DNA from: Vibrio harveyi NBRC 15634 = ATCC 14126 = KCTC 12724
GTDB taxonomy: Bacteria; Pseudomonadota; Gammaproteobacteria; Enterobacterales; Vibrionaceae
Length of the DNA: 64,000 nucleotides
Direction of reading: 5' to 3'
Assembly: GCF_001591145.1 (NCBI RefSeq)
Contig: NZ_BCUF01000013.1
Location: forward strand, 1-64,000
This document shows positions 33,475 through 43,176 of the stretch, piece after piece (positions within the stretch are counted from its first letter, which is position 1; each line of letters starts with the position of its first letter). Below the pieces are notes generated by a model. That model was not told where the DNA came from, ran no database searches, and saw only the letters and a program-made list of their open reading frames with translations. The translations under genes were made by a program, and so were the position numbers.

Positions 33475-33487
33475 TCCATTCAGTTTG

Positions 33488-33501
33488 TTGATTTACATCA
33501 A
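33488..33501. promoter_or_regulatory. Consensus FNR box
   Basis: TTGATTTACATCAA fits TTGATNNNNATCAA at all ten fixed positions. It lies 37 bases upstream of the DUF3293 start and about 310 bases upstream of arcA, so either gene could be the target. E. coli arcA is activated by FNR. A TATTAA sequence at 33520-33525 could be the matching -10 for the rightward gene. Confidence 0.55.
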
Positions 33502-33538
33502 TTGATGAAATGTAACTGTTATTAATCGTTTAAGAGTT

Positions 33539-33946
33539 ATGATAGAAAAAAGTAATACGAACATAGACGCATCGTTATGGAATGCTTATTCAGAGTCTTT
33601 CTTCCGTTTTCACGCTGAATGGGAGGTAACCAACTACGCGGTGATAACTGCTTGGAACCCTTACAGTAATCTGCGGTCAAAAGAAGAGAACTGCATAAGT
33701 AATCATAAACTCGAACAACAATTAAACCACGTTAAATACGTGCCTGTCACGGTTGGCGATCAGACATTTGAATGGTTTGAAGAGAGCTATGCTGCTGAGT
33801 TAACACCGCAAGCCGCAATAGACCTGGCGAATCAATTTCAACAAAACGCGATTTATTACGTCATTGATGACGAGCTTTACTTGATTGCTTGTTCAGAGCC
33901 TGAAGTTTTGCACAAGCTAGGAACAATACAGCCGCGACTCGTCTAG
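33539..33946 (+). CDS. DUF3293 domain protein
   Basis: This 135-residue soluble protein of unknown function has the DUF3293 pattern: YAVITAWNPYSNLRSKEEN near residue 38 and a later ANQFQQNAIYYVIDDELYLI. The ATG has a poorly spaced AAGAG, so the start could be off by a few codons, but no better candidate exists downstream. The gene lies 54 bases ahead of the RraA-family gene on the same strand, so they may be cotranscribed. Confidence 0.8.
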   Translation: MIEKSNTNIDASLWNAYSESFFRFHAEWEVTNYAVITAWNPYSNLRSKEENCISNHKLEQQLNHVKYVPVTVGDQTFEWFEESYAAELTPQAAIDLANQFQQNAIYYVIDDELYLIACSEPEVLHKLGTIQPRLV

Positions 33947-34000
33947 AAGGATACTACTTATCTGAGCTTCAGCTTAGGTGAGACAATTCACGGAGGAAAT

Positions 34001-34483
34001 ATGAGAGACATAACACCAGACATTTGTGACCAGTTTGAGGACCAAGTCATCCTGCTTAGCTTACCATTGCAGAACTTTGGTCAACGCACGGCCTTTCATG
34101 GCGAGATTGTCACTGTACGTTGTTACCACGATAACTCCAAAGTACGCGAAGTACTGAACGAAGATGGCACTGGAAAAGTGCTGATTGTTGATGGACACGG
34201 CTCATGTCAAAAAGCGTTGCTAGGTGATCAGCTCGCGATTCTCGGTATCGAAAATGGTTGGGAAGGCATTATTGTTTACGGTGCGATTCGCGATGTGGCA
34301 CAAATGTCACAAATGGATATTGGTGTTCAAGCTTTGGGTACATGCCCGTTTAAAACAGAGAAACGTGGTGTGGGAGAAGTCAACGTGACATTGACGATGC
34401 AAAACCAAATCGTGCAGCCAAAACACTATGTTTACGCAGACTGGAATGGGGTTTTGATTTCGAAAGAAGCGCTGGACTTCTAG
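34001..34483 (+). CDS. rraA: RraA-family protein (RNase E regulator paralogue)
   Basis: This 160-residue RraA-type protein aligns with E. coli RraA along its whole length ([44 protein letters not shown]). RraA binds RNase E and inhibits its cleavage. Vibrios carry two RraA paralogues; the canonical one is usually near menA, so this copy beside arcA and DUF3293 is probably the second (RraAV2-like), an inference from context. GGAGG lies six bases upstream of the ATG. Its stop overlaps by four bases the convergent gene at 34480. Confidence 0.85.
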   Translation: MRDITPDICDQFEDQVILLSLPLQNFGQRTAFHGEIVTVRCYHDNSKVREVLNEDGTGKVLIVDGHGSCQKALLGDQLAILGIENGWEGIIVYGAIRDVAQMSQMDIGVQALGTCPFKTEKRGVGEVNVTLTMQNQIVQPKHYVYADWNGVLISKEALDF

Positions 34484-34950
34484 AAGCGGAACCCCAATCC
34501 TACTTCGAAGCCTTGTTGCCAATCTTGGTAATCTAGAGTGGCGTGAAGATCCAAATTCTCGGTGATTTTCACGCGACTTGAGACTTCAGCAGCAAGGCTA
34601 CTGTCTTCTTCTCGGATACCTTCCGCCGTTTCAGCTTTATAAGATCGAACAGTACTTTTCACTGTTACTCGATCATTAAAGTGATAACTGATCCCACTAA
34701 GAAAACCGCTTTGGTTTTTTGTTGGCGAGTTGTTGACTCGCGCACCAACGTAAAGATCAACGGAATCAAACAGCTCGTATGAGTAACCACCATCTATGTT
34801 CCATACATCGAAGCTATCTGTTTGATAGTTTTCACTAGAGATGAAAAGCTTGTGTGGAGACGAAGAAGTTTTGCCTGGAAGAGGCGGAAGATCGTTAGCA
34901 AGACAAACGCTAGGCACGGCGAATAGCAACAGAAAAATCCATTTTTTCAT
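34480..34950 (-). CDS. Small predicted outer-membrane beta-barrel protein
   Basis: This 156-residue protein has a signal peptide ([18 protein letters not shown], cleavage after Ala) followed by alternating amphipathic strands and a terminal GLGFRF, the aromatic C-terminus expected for an outer-membrane barrel. About six to eight strands could fit. I do not recognise a named family. An AAGGAGT ribosome site is visible. It converges on rraA with a four-base overlap of coding ends. Confidence 0.7.
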   Translation of the reverse strand: MKKWIFLLLFAVPSVCLANDLPPLPGKTSSSPHKLFISSENYQTDSFDVWNIDGGYSYELFDSVDLYVGARVNNSPTKNQSGFLSGISYHFNDRVTVKSTVRSYKAETAEGIREEDSSLAAEVSSRVKITENLDLHATLDYQDWQQGFEVGLGFRF

Positions 34951-35054
34951 GTGACCACTCCTTGTGTCTAACTTTGTTATTAGTATGTGCTAAAAGCTTC
35001 TCACTATTAAAGCATAGAATATGAAAGTCAGCTTATTTATTTTCCACTTAATTC

Positions 35055-35177
35055 GATCCTAGGAACCTTGATCACAGTTAAGTTGTTGTTAAATAGAACC
35101 TGCAAAGATCAGTTTTCGATTGTGCATATTTGCATCAAGATCTTACATAGGATCTTCATCCTAATAGATCTGTAAGA
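35055..35177. other. GATC-rich intergenic segment with a bulged hairpin
   Basis: Six GATC (Dam) sites fall in 116 bases, at 35055, 35070, 35107, 35139, 35151 and 35167. Within this lies a two-part hairpin, 35141-35177: outer arms TCTTACA / TGTAAGA, inner arms TAGGAT / ATCCTA with a CTTC loop and a seven-base bulge. No T-run follows. No gene is seen between 34951 and 35306. Confidence 0.35.
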
Positions 35178-35306
35178 ACCATGAGCGAATGACTGAAAAA
35201 AAAGAATAAAATCGTAAGCAGACTAACTCATTGTAATTGCACTTAAATATCAACGACATTGCGCAGCAGAAATCTCTACAAGGCCGGAAAATACACAATT
35301 TTTTGT

Positions 35307-35335
35307 TGACTCTGTTTCGGAAACTCGGTAAACGT
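35307..35335 (+). promoter_or_regulatory. Promoter of the thr operon
   Basis: A -35 TTGACT (35307-35312) and a -10 TAAACG (35330-35335) are 17 bases apart, giving a predicted start near 35342, about 34 bases before the leader peptide start. Confidence 0.55.
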
Positions 35336-35375
35336 AGAGTTAAGAAAACACACAACTATCGTTGAATATTTATTT

Positions 35376-35453
35376 ATGACATCTCACAGCCAAGTAGTAA
35401 TGACCACAACCATTATTATTACCGACACGACCAATGTTGGGGCAGGCTGCTGA
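35376..35453 (+). CDS. thrL: thr operon leader peptide ThrL
   Basis: This is a 25-codon leader ORF whose centre reads MTTTIIITDTTNVGAG (residues 9-24): six Thr and three Ile in ten codons, the regulatory codons of the thr attenuator. The end resembles that of E. coli ThrL (NGAG). The real start may be the first ATG (35376) or the in-frame ATG at codon 9; neither has a strong ribosome site. Ribosome stalling at scarce Thr- or Ile-tRNA should prevent the downstream terminator from forming. Confidence 0.8.
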   Translation: MTSHSQVVMTTTIIITDTTNVGAGC

Positions 35454-35472
35454 GCGAAAGAAATTCACAAGA

Positions 35473-35507
35473 AAGGCCTGTATCCAACAAGATACAGGCC
35501 TTTTTTT
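35473..35507 (+). terminator. thr operon attenuator terminator
   Basis: A 12-base stem AAGGCCTGTATC / GATACAGGCCTT with a six-base loop runs into seven T. It lies 20 bases after the leader peptide stop and 55 bases before thrA. Confidence 0.9.
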
Positions 35508-35561
35508 ATGCTTTTTTATAAAGAATTTAGACAGATCTAAGAAGATACATCGGAGGAAGGG

Positions 35562-38021
35562 ATGCGAGTATTAAAGTTTGGCGGCTCATCATTAGCGGAT
35601 GCAGATCGCTTTCTAAGAGCGGCGGATATCATCGCCAACAATGCGCAGCAAGAAGAAGTCGCAGTGGTACTTTCAGCACCAGGTAAAACGACCAATAAAC
35701 TGGTCGCGGTGATTGAAGGTGCACTTCGCAATGGTGAAGCTGAGTTGCAAATCAATGAACTTGAAGCTTCGTTCAAAGCATTATTTTCAGATATCCAAAA
35801 TGTATTGCCAAACATCGATGGTGCTGCATTTGATAACCAAGTAAAAACTTCACTTTCTCAGCTTCGCCAATTCGTTCATGGCATCAATCTTCTTGGTATG
35901 TGCCCAAACAATGTCAACGCACGCATCATTAGTAAAGGTGAGCGCGTCTCGATTCAGTTGATGAAAGCGGTATTAGAAGCGAAAGGGCAACCTGCGCATC
36001 TTATCGACCCAGTCGAGTATCTATACGCAAAAGGCGATCACCTAGAAGCGATGGTCGATGTTGAAGTCTCTACTCAGAACTTCCGCCAAAATCCTCTTCC
36101 TCAAGGTCACGTAAATATCATGCCTGGTTTTACCGCAGGTAATGAGAAAGGTGAGTTAGTAACACTTGGTCGTAATGGCTCTGACTACTCTGCTGCGGTT
36201 CTTGCTGCGTGTCTGCGCGCAGATTGCTGTGAAATTTGGACTGACGTTGATGGTGTTTACAACTGTGACCCTCGTTTGGTGGAAGATGCTCGTCTTCTTA
36301 AATCACTGAGCTACCAAGAAGCGATGGAGCTTTCTTACTTTGGTGCATCCGTTCTGCATCCGAAAACCATCGCACCAATCGCACAATTCCATATTCCTTG
36401 TCTGATCAAAAACAGCTTTAACCCACAAGGGGCAGGTACGCTGATTGGTCAAGACACTGGCGAAGATAACCTCGCAATCAAAGGCATCACGACGCTGAAC
36501 GACCTAACGATGGTTAACGTGTCTGGTCCTGGTATGAAGGGTATGGTTGGCATGGCAAGCCGAGTATTTGGTGCAATGTCATCAGCCGGTGTGTCTATCG
36601 TTCTGATCACTCAATCTTCTTCTGAGTACAGCATCAGCTTCTGTATCGAAGCGCAAGACAAAGCAAAAGCACAACAAGTATTGGCGGATGCGTTTGAACT
36701 TGAACTAAAAGACGGTCTACTTGAACCAGTCGAGTTCATTGATGATGTTTCTATTGTGACACTTGTGGGTGACGGTATGCGTACATCACGCGGTGTTGCA
36801 TCTCGTTTCTTCTCATCTCTTGCTGAAGTGAACGTAAACATTGTCGCCATTGCACAGGGCTCATCTGAGCGTGCAATCTCAGCTGTGATTCCTGAAGATA
36901 AAATCTCTGAAGCGATCAAAGCCTGTCACGAGAACCTATTCAACTCTAAGCACTTCCTAGATGTATTCGTGGTTGGTATTGGCGGCGTTGGTGGTGAACT
37001 GGTGGATCAGATCGAGCGTCAACAAGCGAAGCTTGCGGAAAAAGGCATTGTGATTCGCGTATGCGGCTTAGCAAACAGCAAAGGTCTTCTACTTGATAGT
37101 GAAGGGCTGCCACTGGAGCATTGGCGTGACCGTATGTCGGCAGCGACAGAAGAGTTCAGCCTAGCGCGTCTGATTTCTTTAGTGCAACGCAACCACATCA
37201 TCAACCCAGTATTGGTTGACTGTACTTCAAGTGAAGATATCGCGAATCAATACGCAGACTTCCTAGCAGCAGGTTTCCACGTAGTCACGCCAAACAAGAA
37301 AGCAAACACAGCAAGCATGGCCTACTACCATCAACTTCGCGATGTTGCGCGCAGCTCTCGTCGTAAGCTGATGTATGAAACAACCGTAGGTGCAGGTCTA
37401 CCGGTAATCGAAAACCTACAAAACTTAATCTCAGCAGGTGATGAACTAGAGCGCTTCAGCGGCATCCTTTCTGGCTCTCTTTCTTACATCTTCGGCAAGT
37501 TAGACGAAGGCATGAGCCTAAGTGAAGCAACCAACATCGCCAAGCAAAACGGCTTTACCGAACCTGACCCTCGTGATGATCTATCGGGTATGGACGTTGC
37601 GCGTAAGCTACTTATCCTTGCTCGTGAAGCTGGTATGTCCCTAGAACTAGAAGACGTTGTGGTTGATCAAGCTCTGCCACCAGGTTTTGATGACTCAGGC
37701 AGCGTTGAAGAGTTCATGGAACGTTTACCAGAGGCGGACGCGTACTTTAAAGAGCTGTCAGCTAAAGCGGCGGAAGAGGGCAAAGTGCTGCGTTATGTGG
37801 GTGAAATTGTTGATGGTAAATGCACGGTAAGCATTGCTGCCGTAGATGAAAATGATCCGATGTTTAAGATCAAAGATGGTGAAAACGCACTGGCATTCTA
37901 CAGCCGCTACTACCAACCAATTCCACTGGTATTGCGTGGTTACGGTGCGGGTACTGAGGTTACGGCAGCGGGCGTATTCTCGGATGTGATGCGTACTTTA
38001 GGTTGGAAGCTAGGGGTATAA
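35562..38021 (+). CDS. thrA: Bifunctional aspartokinase I / homoserine dehydrogenase I
   Basis: This 819-residue fusion enzyme catalyses the first and third steps from aspartate to threonine. The aspartokinase domain starts [17 protein letters not shown]; two ACT regulatory domains span about 310-460 (threonine feedback in E. coli). The homoserine dehydrogenase starts near residue 465 with [15 protein letters not shown] and holds the substrate motif [17 protein letters not shown]. The length is close to E. coli ThrA (820). GGAGGAA precedes the ATG. thrB starts six bases after the stop. Confidence 0.98.
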   Translation: MRVLKFGGSSLADADRFLRAADIIANNAQQEEVAVVLSAPGKTTNKLVAVIEGALRNGEAELQINELEASFKALFSDIQNVLPNIDGAAFDNQVKTSLSQLRQFVHGINLLGMCPNNVNARIISKGERVSIQLMKAVLEAKGQPAHLIDPVEYLYAKGDHLEAMVDVEVSTQNFRQNPLPQGHVNIMPGFTAGNEKGELVTLGRNGSDYSAAVLAACLRADCCEIWTDVDGVYNCDPRLVEDARLLKSLSYQEAMELSYFGASVLHPKTIAPIAQFHIPCLIKNSFNPQGAGTLIGQDTGEDNLAIKGITTLNDLTMVNVSGPGMKGMVGMASRVFGAMSSAGVSIVLITQSSSEYSISFCIEAQDKAKAQQVLADAFELELKDGLLEPVEFIDDVSIVTLVGDGMRTSRGVASRFFSSLAEVNVNIVAIAQGSSERAISAVIPEDKISEAIKACHENLFNSKHFLDVFVVGIGGVGGELVDQIERQQAKLAEKGIVIRVCGLANSKGLLLDSEGLPLEHWRDRMSAATEEFSLARLISLVQRNHIINPVLVDCTSSEDIANQYADFLAAGFHVVTPNKKANTASMAYYHQLRDVARSSRRKLMYETTVGAGLPVIENLQNLISAGDELERFSGILSGSLSYIFGKLDEGMSLSEATNIAKQNGFTEPDPRDDLSGMDVARKLLILAREAGMSLELEDVVVDQALPPGFDDSGSVEEFMERLPEADAYFKELSAKAAEEGKVLRYVGEIVDGKCTVSIAAVDENDPMFKIKDGENALAFYSRYYQPIPLVLRGYGAGTEVTAAGVFSDVMRTLGWKLGV

Positions 38022-38026
38022 CGACA

Positions 38027-38998
38027 ATGAGTTCAAGTGATATGGATGTAGTGGTCTACGCCCCAGCATCAATTGGTAATGTAAGCGTTGGTTTTGATGT
38101 TCTGGGGGCGGCGGTGTCCCCAGTTGATGGCACACTATTGGGTGACCGTGTATTGGTTAAGTCTGGGGCTGAGCCGTTCAGCCTAAAGACGGTTGGTGAT
38201 TTTGTTGAAAAGCTACCAACTGAGCCAAAAGAGAACATCGTTTACGATTGTTGGGTAGTGTTTGCTCGCGAGCTAGACAAGAAAGGCGTCGAGCTAAAGC
38301 CACTTGAAATGACACTAGAAAAGAACATGCCAATCGGCTCTGGATTAGGCTCAAGTGCATGTTCTATCGTTGCTGCATTAGATGCATTGAACCGATTCCA
38401 TGGTCAGCCGCTTAACGAGACAGAGTTACTGGCGCTGATGGGAGAAATGGAAGGCAAGATCTCTGGTGGTATTCACTACGATAACGTCGCACCGTGTTAC
38501 CTTGGTGGTGTGCAATTGATGCTTGAAGAGTTGGGTATCATCAGTCAAGAAGTGCCTTGCTTTGATGATTGGTTCTGGGTGATGGCGTATCCGGGTATCA
38601 AAGTATCAACAGCAGAAGCACGTGAGATCCTACCATCTCAATATCGCCGACAAGATATCATTGCTCATGGTCGCCATCTTGCGGGCTTTATTCATGCGTG
38701 TCATTCTGGTCAGCCAGAACTTGCTGCAAAAATGATCAAAGACGTGATCGCAGAACCGTATCGTGAGAAACTGCTCCCGGGTTTTGCAAATGCACGTCAA
38801 TACGCAGCGTCTGCGGGTGCATTGGCAACCGGTATTTCTGGCAGTGGTCCGACACTGTTCAGTATTTGCAAAGAGAAAGATGTCGCTGAGCGAGTTGCTC
38901 GCTGGTTAGAACAGAACTACGTACAAAACGAAGAAGGATTCGTCCACGTTTGTCGTTTAGATAAGCAGGGTTCGAAAGTAACAGGAAGTGAGCTATGA
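38027..38998 (+). CDS. thrB: Homoserine kinase ThrB
   Basis: This GHMP-family kinase phosphorylates homoserine. The product is 323 residues from ATG 38027, which has AGGGG ten bases upstream; an in-frame ATG at 38042 is an alternative closer to the E. coli N-terminus. The ATP-binding loop [17 protein letters not shown] is intact, as are the early [19 protein letters not shown] and the late [10 protein letters not shown]. The stop overlaps the thrC start (ATGA). Confidence 0.96.
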   Translation: MSSSDMDVVVYAPASIGNVSVGFDVLGAAVSPVDGTLLGDRVLVKSGAEPFSLKTVGDFVEKLPTEPKENIVYDCWVVFARELDKKGVELKPLEMTLEKNMPIGSGLGSSACSIVAALDALNRFHGQPLNETELLALMGEMEGKISGGIHYDNVAPCYLGGVQLMLEELGIISQEVPCFDDWFWVMAYPGIKVSTAEAREILPSQYRRQDIIAHGRHLAGFIHACHSGQPELAAKMIKDVIAEPYREKLLPGFANARQYAASAGALATGISGSGPTLFSICKEKDVAERVARWLEQNYVQNEEGFVHVCRLDKQGSKVTGSEL

Positions 38999-40275
38999 AG
39001 CTTTACAATATAAAAGAAAATGATGAACAAGTTTCCTTTGGTCAAGCCGTTCGCCAAGGGTTAGGTCGTAACCAAGGTCTATTTTTCCCATCGGAATTAC
39101 CAAAATTTGAAGACGTTGATGCGCTACTGGCAGAAGACTTCGTCTCTCGTAGCACGAAAATCCTATCTGCACTGATTGGTGATGAGCTGGCGGAAGAGCA
39201 AGTTAACGTATTGGTTGACGCTGCATTCCAATTCCCTGCGCCAATTAATCAAGTGAAAGACGGTGTTTACGCTCTGGAACTGTTCCATGGTCCAACGCTT
39301 GCATTTAAAGACTTTGGTGGTCGCTTTATGGCGCAATCTCTTGCAGCCGTTTCGGACGGCGGCAAGATCACCATTCTGACTGCAACTTCTGGCGATACTG
39401 GCGCAGCCGTTGCGCATGCTTTCTACGGCATGGAAGACATCAACGTTGTGATTCTTTACCCGAAAGGCAAGATCAGCCCACTGCAAGAAAAGCTATTCTG
39501 TACGCTTGGTAAAAACATTCACACTGTCGCGATCGATGGTGACTTCGACGCGTGTCAGGCTCTGGTTAAGCAAGCTTTTGATGATTCGGCATTGCGTGAA
39601 GAGATCGGTCTGAACTCTGCAAACTCAATCAACATCAGCCGCTTGATGGCACAAATCTGTTACTACTTTGAAGCTGCCGCGCAAATGAGTAAGCAAGAGC
39701 GTGAAAACCTAGTCGTGTCTGTACCAAGTGGTAACTTTGGTAACCTAACTGCTGGTCTACTGGCAAAAGCGCTGGGTCTGCCTATCAAACGTTTTATCGC
39801 TGCAACTAATGCTAATGACACGGTACCGCGTTACCTACAAACGGGTAAGTGGGAGCCAAAACCAACGGTCGCAACGACATCGAACGCGATGGACGTGAGT
39901 CAACCAAACAACTGGCCTCGTATCGAAGAGTTGTGTCGCGTGAAAGAGTGGGGCTTGGAGACGCTAGGAAAAGGTGCTGTATCTGATGAGCAAAGCGCTC
40001 AGTCAGTGAAAGACTTACATGCTTTAGGTTACCTGTGTGAACCGCACGGTGCGATTGCTTACCGTGTTCTTGAAGAGCAACTGCAAGATGGTGAGACCGG
40101 TCTGTTCCTATGTACTGCACACCCTGCGAAGTTCAAAGAAGTGGTGGATGACATTCTGCAATCTGACATTGACCTTCCTGCACCGCTAGCGAAGCACGCT
40201 GCGATGGAACTGTTATCAGAAGATCTCGACGCAGACTTTGACGCATTGAAACAAGTACTGCGCCGCGTGCAGTAA
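38995..40275 (+). CDS. thrC: Threonine synthase ThrC
   Basis: This 426-residue PLP enzyme converts O-phosphohomoserine to threonine. The PLP lysine lies in [10 protein letters not shown] (about residue 107), the phosphate-binding SVPSGNFGN loop is present, and [15 protein letters not shown] is the family signature. The length matches E. coli (428). The four-base overlap with thrB gives translational coupling, and the operon ends at the hairpin about 40 bases later. Confidence 0.98.
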   Translation: MKLYNIKENDEQVSFGQAVRQGLGRNQGLFFPSELPKFEDVDALLAEDFVSRSTKILSALIGDELAEEQVNVLVDAAFQFPAPINQVKDGVYALELFHGPTLAFKDFGGRFMAQSLAAVSDGGKITILTATSGDTGAAVAHAFYGMEDINVVILYPKGKISPLQEKLFCTLGKNIHTVAIDGDFDACQALVKQAFDDSALREEIGLNSANSINISRLMAQICYYFEAAAQMSKQERENLVVSVPSGNFGNLTAGLLAKALGLPIKRFIAATNANDTVPRYLQTGKWEPKPTVATTSNAMDVSQPNNWPRIEELCRVKEWGLETLGKGAVSDEQSAQSVKDLHALGYLCEPHGAIAYRVLEEQLQDGETGLFLCTAHPAKFKEVVDDILQSDIDLPAPLAKHAAMELLSEDLDADFDALKQVLRRVQ

Positions 40276-40315
40276 GCTTCAAAAGCACAGCAAGCACCAA
40301 AACAGAAATAGCGAG

Positions 40316-40344
40316 AGGTGGATGAGTAGTCATTCACCTTTTTT
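40316..40344 (+). terminator. Terminator of the thr operon
   Basis: A ten-base stem with one G-T pair (AGGTGGATGA / TCATTCACCT, loop GTAG) is followed by a run of T. Confidence 0.85.
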
Positions 40345-40414
40345 ATTGCCGGTAAGTTTTAACTCTCTTTATGCTTGAGAAACGAACTTAACCGAATGAG
40401 ATGGAAAGAGAAGC

Positions 40415-41074
40415 ATGCATTTTTTGATTTTTCTTGGCTCAGTGAGAGACAGCACACCACCACGACCAGCCCGTTTAGGGATGCAAGTCAGTTTAGCGTG
40501 TGAAAAACTCATCGTGAGTCAGCATTCGCAACATACTGTCGAAATCATCGACCCATTGAACTATGACTTTGGCGATGTGTTTAAGCCCGAGTTTGCTTAT
40601 CACCGCTCTAAAGTGCCGCAGCACCTAAGTGAGTTGGCAGACAAAATCAAACAGGCCGATGGGTATGTGATGGTTAGCCCGGAATACAACCATTCGATGA
40701 GCCCAGCTTTGGCAAACATGCTTAATCACTTTGGCAGTTCGCTGTTTTCCTATAAGCCAAGTGCTATCGTGACCTACTCTGCCGGGCAATGGGGTGGTGC
40801 TCGTGCTGCAGTGTCGATGCGTACTTTCTTATCCGAGTTGGGGTGCTTGCCTGTGTCGGCAATGATCCACATTCCGAAAGCACAAGAGGTATTTGATGAG
40901 CACGGTGTGGCTGCGAATGAGTCGGAGCAGGCGCAGTGGGACAGTTATATGAATCGCACCCTGCATCAACTGATTTGGTGGGCAGAAGGGGCGTCACTGC
41001 AAAGAGATAGGCTTGATCCAACCTCGTTGGCACAAGCGTTTCAGAAAGATCCTTCGCAAAGAAATGCACCTTGA
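40415..41074 (+). CDS. NADPH-dependent FMN reductase-like flavoprotein
   Basis: This 219-residue flavodoxin-fold protein is of the NAD(P)H:FMN reductase (SsuE/chromate reductase-like) family. The N-terminal FLIFLGSVRDSTPPRPAR forms the phosphate loop, and the central VMVSPEYNHSMSPALANMLNHF is the family signature that contacts FMN. The partner substrate cannot be told from sequence. It is monocistronic between the thr terminator and the bidirectional terminator at 41123. The ribosome site is GAAAGAGAAG, 3-12 bases upstream of the ATG. Confidence 0.87.
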   Translation: MHFLIFLGSVRDSTPPRPARLGMQVSLACEKLIVSQHSQHTVEIIDPLNYDFGDVFKPEFAYHRSKVPQHLSELADKIKQADGYVMVSPEYNHSMSPALANMLNHFGSSLFSYKPSAIVTYSAGQWGGARAAVSMRTFLSELGCLPVSAMIHIPKAQEVFDEHGVAANESEQAQWDSYMNRTLHQLIWWAEGASLQRDRLDPTSLAQAFQKDPSQRNAP

Positions 41075-41122
41075 AGGCGAGTTGCTTTTTACTATCGGAA
41101 GGGTCTCGAAGGATCCAGAAAC

Positions 41123-41158
41123 AAAAAAAGCTTGGTCATTGCTGACCAAGCTTTTTAA
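41123..41158. terminator. Bidirectional terminator between the FMN reductase gene and grcA
   Basis: A perfect 14-base stem AAAAAGCTTGGTCA / TGACCAAGCTTTTT with a TTGC loop lies between the two convergent genes and serves both strands. Confidence 0.93.
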
Positions 41159-41185
41159 ATTCTAGCAAACTAGTTTACTGAGAGA

Positions 41186-41563
41186 TTATAGAGACTCAGT
41201 AAAAGTACGAGCGATTACGTCACGTTGCTGTTCTGGAGTTAGCGAGTTGAAACGTACTGCGTAACCAGAAACACGGATAGTTAGCTGTGGGTAGTTCTCT
41301 GGGTGTGCAACTGCATCTTCTAGAGTTTCACGTTTAAGAACGTTCACGTTTAGGTGTTGACCACCTTCGATGCGAGGAGCTGTTTCGATTGCTACTTCAC
41401 GGCTTTCGTATTCACCTAGGTCGCTGATTGCGATAACTTGGTCTGCTTCGTAAGTTGATGCTGCAGCAACACAACGCGCTTCGTTCTTCTCGCTATCTAG
41501 TAGCCAGATTGAGTTTAGTAGTTCGTCGTTAGCTGCTTTAGTAATTTGGATACCTTGGATCAT
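41186..41563 (-). CDS. grcA: Autonomous glycyl radical cofactor GrcA (YfiD)
   Basis: This 125-residue protein replaces the oxygen-damaged C-terminal glycyl radical domain of pyruvate formate-lyase. The C-terminal [19 protein letters not shown] holds the radical glycine, and the last 40 residues or so are almost the same as in E. coli. The start is ATG 41563, with AGGAG six bases upstream; a GTG one codon earlier is too close. The upstream DNA has a TATAAT box and two FNR-like boxes in the arrangement known for E. coli yfiD, so induction at low oxygen is expected. Confidence 0.97.
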   Translation of the reverse strand: MIQGIQITKAANDELLNSIWLLDSEKNEARCVAAASTYEADQVIAISDLGEYESREVAIETAPRIEGGQHLNVNVLKRETLEDAVAHPENYPQLTIRVSGYAVRFNSLTPEQQRDVIARTFTESL

Positions 41564-41630
41564 CACTATCTCCTAGACCACTTACGTGGTGATTATTGGT
41601 GTTAATTTTCGAATTTTTGTCGAGCTAAGT

Positions 41631-41636
41631 ATTATA
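41631..41636 (-). promoter_or_regulatory. -10 box of the grcA promoter
   Basis: A perfect TATAAT on the minus strand predicts a transcript start near 41625. The nearer FNR box is then centred about 41-43 bases upstream, the class II activator position. Confidence 0.65.
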
Positions 41637-41660
41637 TAGCCAATATCCATTATTTTAATA

Positions 41661-41674
41661 TTGATTTAAGTCAA
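41661..41674 (-). promoter_or_regulatory. FNR box 1 (proximal) of grcA
   Basis: TTGATTTAAGTCAA matches TTGATNNNNATCAA at nine of ten positions. It is centred at 41667.5, close to -41 relative to the predicted start. Confidence 0.65.
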
Positions 41675-41713
41675 AAAACAACCAAAAACCTTAATTTTTT
41701 GAAGGTAATTTTC

Positions 41714-41727
41714 TTGAGTTAAATCAA
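41714..41727 (-). promoter_or_regulatory. FNR box 2 (distal) of grcA
   Basis: TTGAGTTAAATCAA matches at nine of ten positions and is centred at 41720.5, exactly 53 bases from box 1. E. coli yfiD has FNR sites at -40.5 and -93.5, the same 53-base spacing. Confidence 0.65.
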
Positions 41728-41889
41728 TAAAACGTTTGAAAACATACTATTTACAATTTATTTGATAATATAAAAAATATTTAAAAGTTAATTTTGTTGT
41801 AAATTTACTACAAAACGAGCTCAAAAATTAACCTTGGTAACGCAACTGCCTGTATTTAGGTAGTCATCCTGAAAGTCTAAAGTGATTAA

Positions 41890-42777
41890 ATGACAAACAT
41901 GAAAAACAAGTTTGGAAACAAATTTATTGGTGCTCACGTGTCCGCGGCTGGAGGAGTCGATCAAGCGCCTCTTCGTGCTCGTGAGATTGGTGCGAATGCG
42001 TTTGCTCTGTTTACTAAGAACCAGCGTCAATGGGTTGCTAAACCACTCGAAGAAAAAACCATTAGTGCATTCAAAGCAAACTGCAAAATGCTTGGCTTCG
42101 GCGCCGAACACATTCTGCCCCATGACTCTTATCTGATTAACTTGGGGGCGCCGGAAGAAGAAAAGCTGAATAAATCCCGCGCGGCATTTATTGACGAGAT
42201 GGAGCGTTGTAACCAGTTAGGTTTAACCTTGCTCAACTTCCACCCTGGTAGCCACTTAAAGAAAGTGTCAGAACAGGCGTGTTTGTCGACGATCGCTGAG
42301 TCGATCAACCTGGCGCACAAAGCAGTGCCGAATGTGATCGCAGTGATTGAGAACACTGCAGGTCAGGGCACTAACTTGGGTTGGAAGTTTGAGCATCTTG
42401 CTGAAATCATCGATCAAGTAGAAGACAAAGAACGCGTTGGCGTGTGTCTTGATACTTGCCACACGTTTACTGCCGGTTACGATCTGCGTACCAAAGAGGA
42501 TTGTGAGCATACCTTTGCCGAGTTCGATCGTATCGTAGGCATGCACTATTTGAGAGCAATGCATCTAAATGATTCAAAAGTCGAATTCGCTAGCAAGGTT
42601 GACCGTCACCACTCATTAGGCAAAGGCGAGATCGGTTGGAGCTGTTTTGAGTACATCGCTAAAGATCCACGTTTTGATGGTATCCCTTTGATTTTAGAAA
42701 CAATTGACCCAGATATTTGGCAGCAAGAAATCAACACCTTACGTCAATTCCACATTGAAGAAATGGTTAATTCCTAA
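41890..42777 (+). CDS. nfo: Endonuclease IV (AP endonuclease) Nfo
   Basis: This 295-residue zinc enzyme nicks DNA at abasic sites in base excision repair. The N-terminal [16 protein letters not shown], the metal ligands in LNFHPGSH, the Glu of [29 protein letters not shown] and the late [20 protein letters not shown] are all intact. Either ATG 41890 or the in-frame ATG 41899 may be the start; no strong ribosome site separates them. A weak hairpin with T-rich tail follows the stop. It sits beside ung, another repair gene. Confidence 0.97.
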   Translation: MTNMKNKFGNKFIGAHVSAAGGVDQAPLRAREIGANAFALFTKNQRQWVAKPLEEKTISAFKANCKMLGFGAEHILPHDSYLINLGAPEEEKLNKSRAAFIDEMERCNQLGLTLLNFHPGSHLKKVSEQACLSTIAESINLAHKAVPNVIAVIENTAGQGTNLGWKFEHLAEIIDQVEDKERVGVCLDTCHTFTAGYDLRTKEDCEHTFAEFDRIVGMHYLRAMHLNDSKVEFASKVDRHHSLGKGEIGWSCFEYIAKDPRFDGIPLILETIDPDIWQQEINTLRQFHIEEMVNS

Positions 42778-42845
42778 CGGGATGGCAAAGTTGGCATCCT
42801 TCTTTCTTAGCTAAAACCATTGAGCGGTTATGCGCTTGTTTTAAA

Positions 42846-42873
42846 CGCCTGAACTCAACGTTGTAGTTAGGCG
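42846..42873 (+). other. Hairpin ahead of a small ORF in the nfo-ung spacer
   Basis: CGCCT / AGGCG arms, extended by AACT / AGTT across a one-base bulge, form a stem-loop 10-20 bases before a strong ribosome binding site. It may be part of an mRNA leader. Confidence 0.35.
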
Positions 42874-42896
42874 AAGCTAGTTAGGAGGATGACAAT

Positions 42897-43013
42897 ATGT
42901 CTCGACCAGTTTCTTTTATCCCAGCGACACACTCTCGACGAGTATTACGTTTACCAGCCCCAAACCGCCATATCTCAGGGCAAGGGCACTTTCGAACGCC
43001 GCAGCGCAATTAG
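42897..43013 (+). CDS. Candidate 38-residue basic small protein
   Basis: This short ORF was not expected from gene length alone. It starts ATG at 42897 behind GGAGG (nine-base spacing) and encodes MSRPVSFIPATHSRRVLRLP and a further 18 residues ending RTPQRN. Eight of the 38 residues are Arg, with no acidic residue. It lies in the 399-base nfo-ung spacer, 163 bases before ung. It could be a small protein or a leader peptide. No family is recognised; evidence is the ribosome site and the unusual composition only. Confidence 0.4.
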   Translation: MSRPVSFIPATHSRRVLRLPAPNRHISGQGHFRTPQRN

Positions 43014-43176
43014 CATTATCATTGTGCGTTATTCTGGTTTCAGCCAAACCTGCATGGATTAACACTAGCTGTCTGCGCATCAGTTCTTGAAAAGCCGTCT
43101 CAAGCTGGTGGTAAGTTTTTGTTTGTTTGGGTTTCGCTCGTTAGAATAGAGGGAAACTTTAGGACAGGAACTTTCC

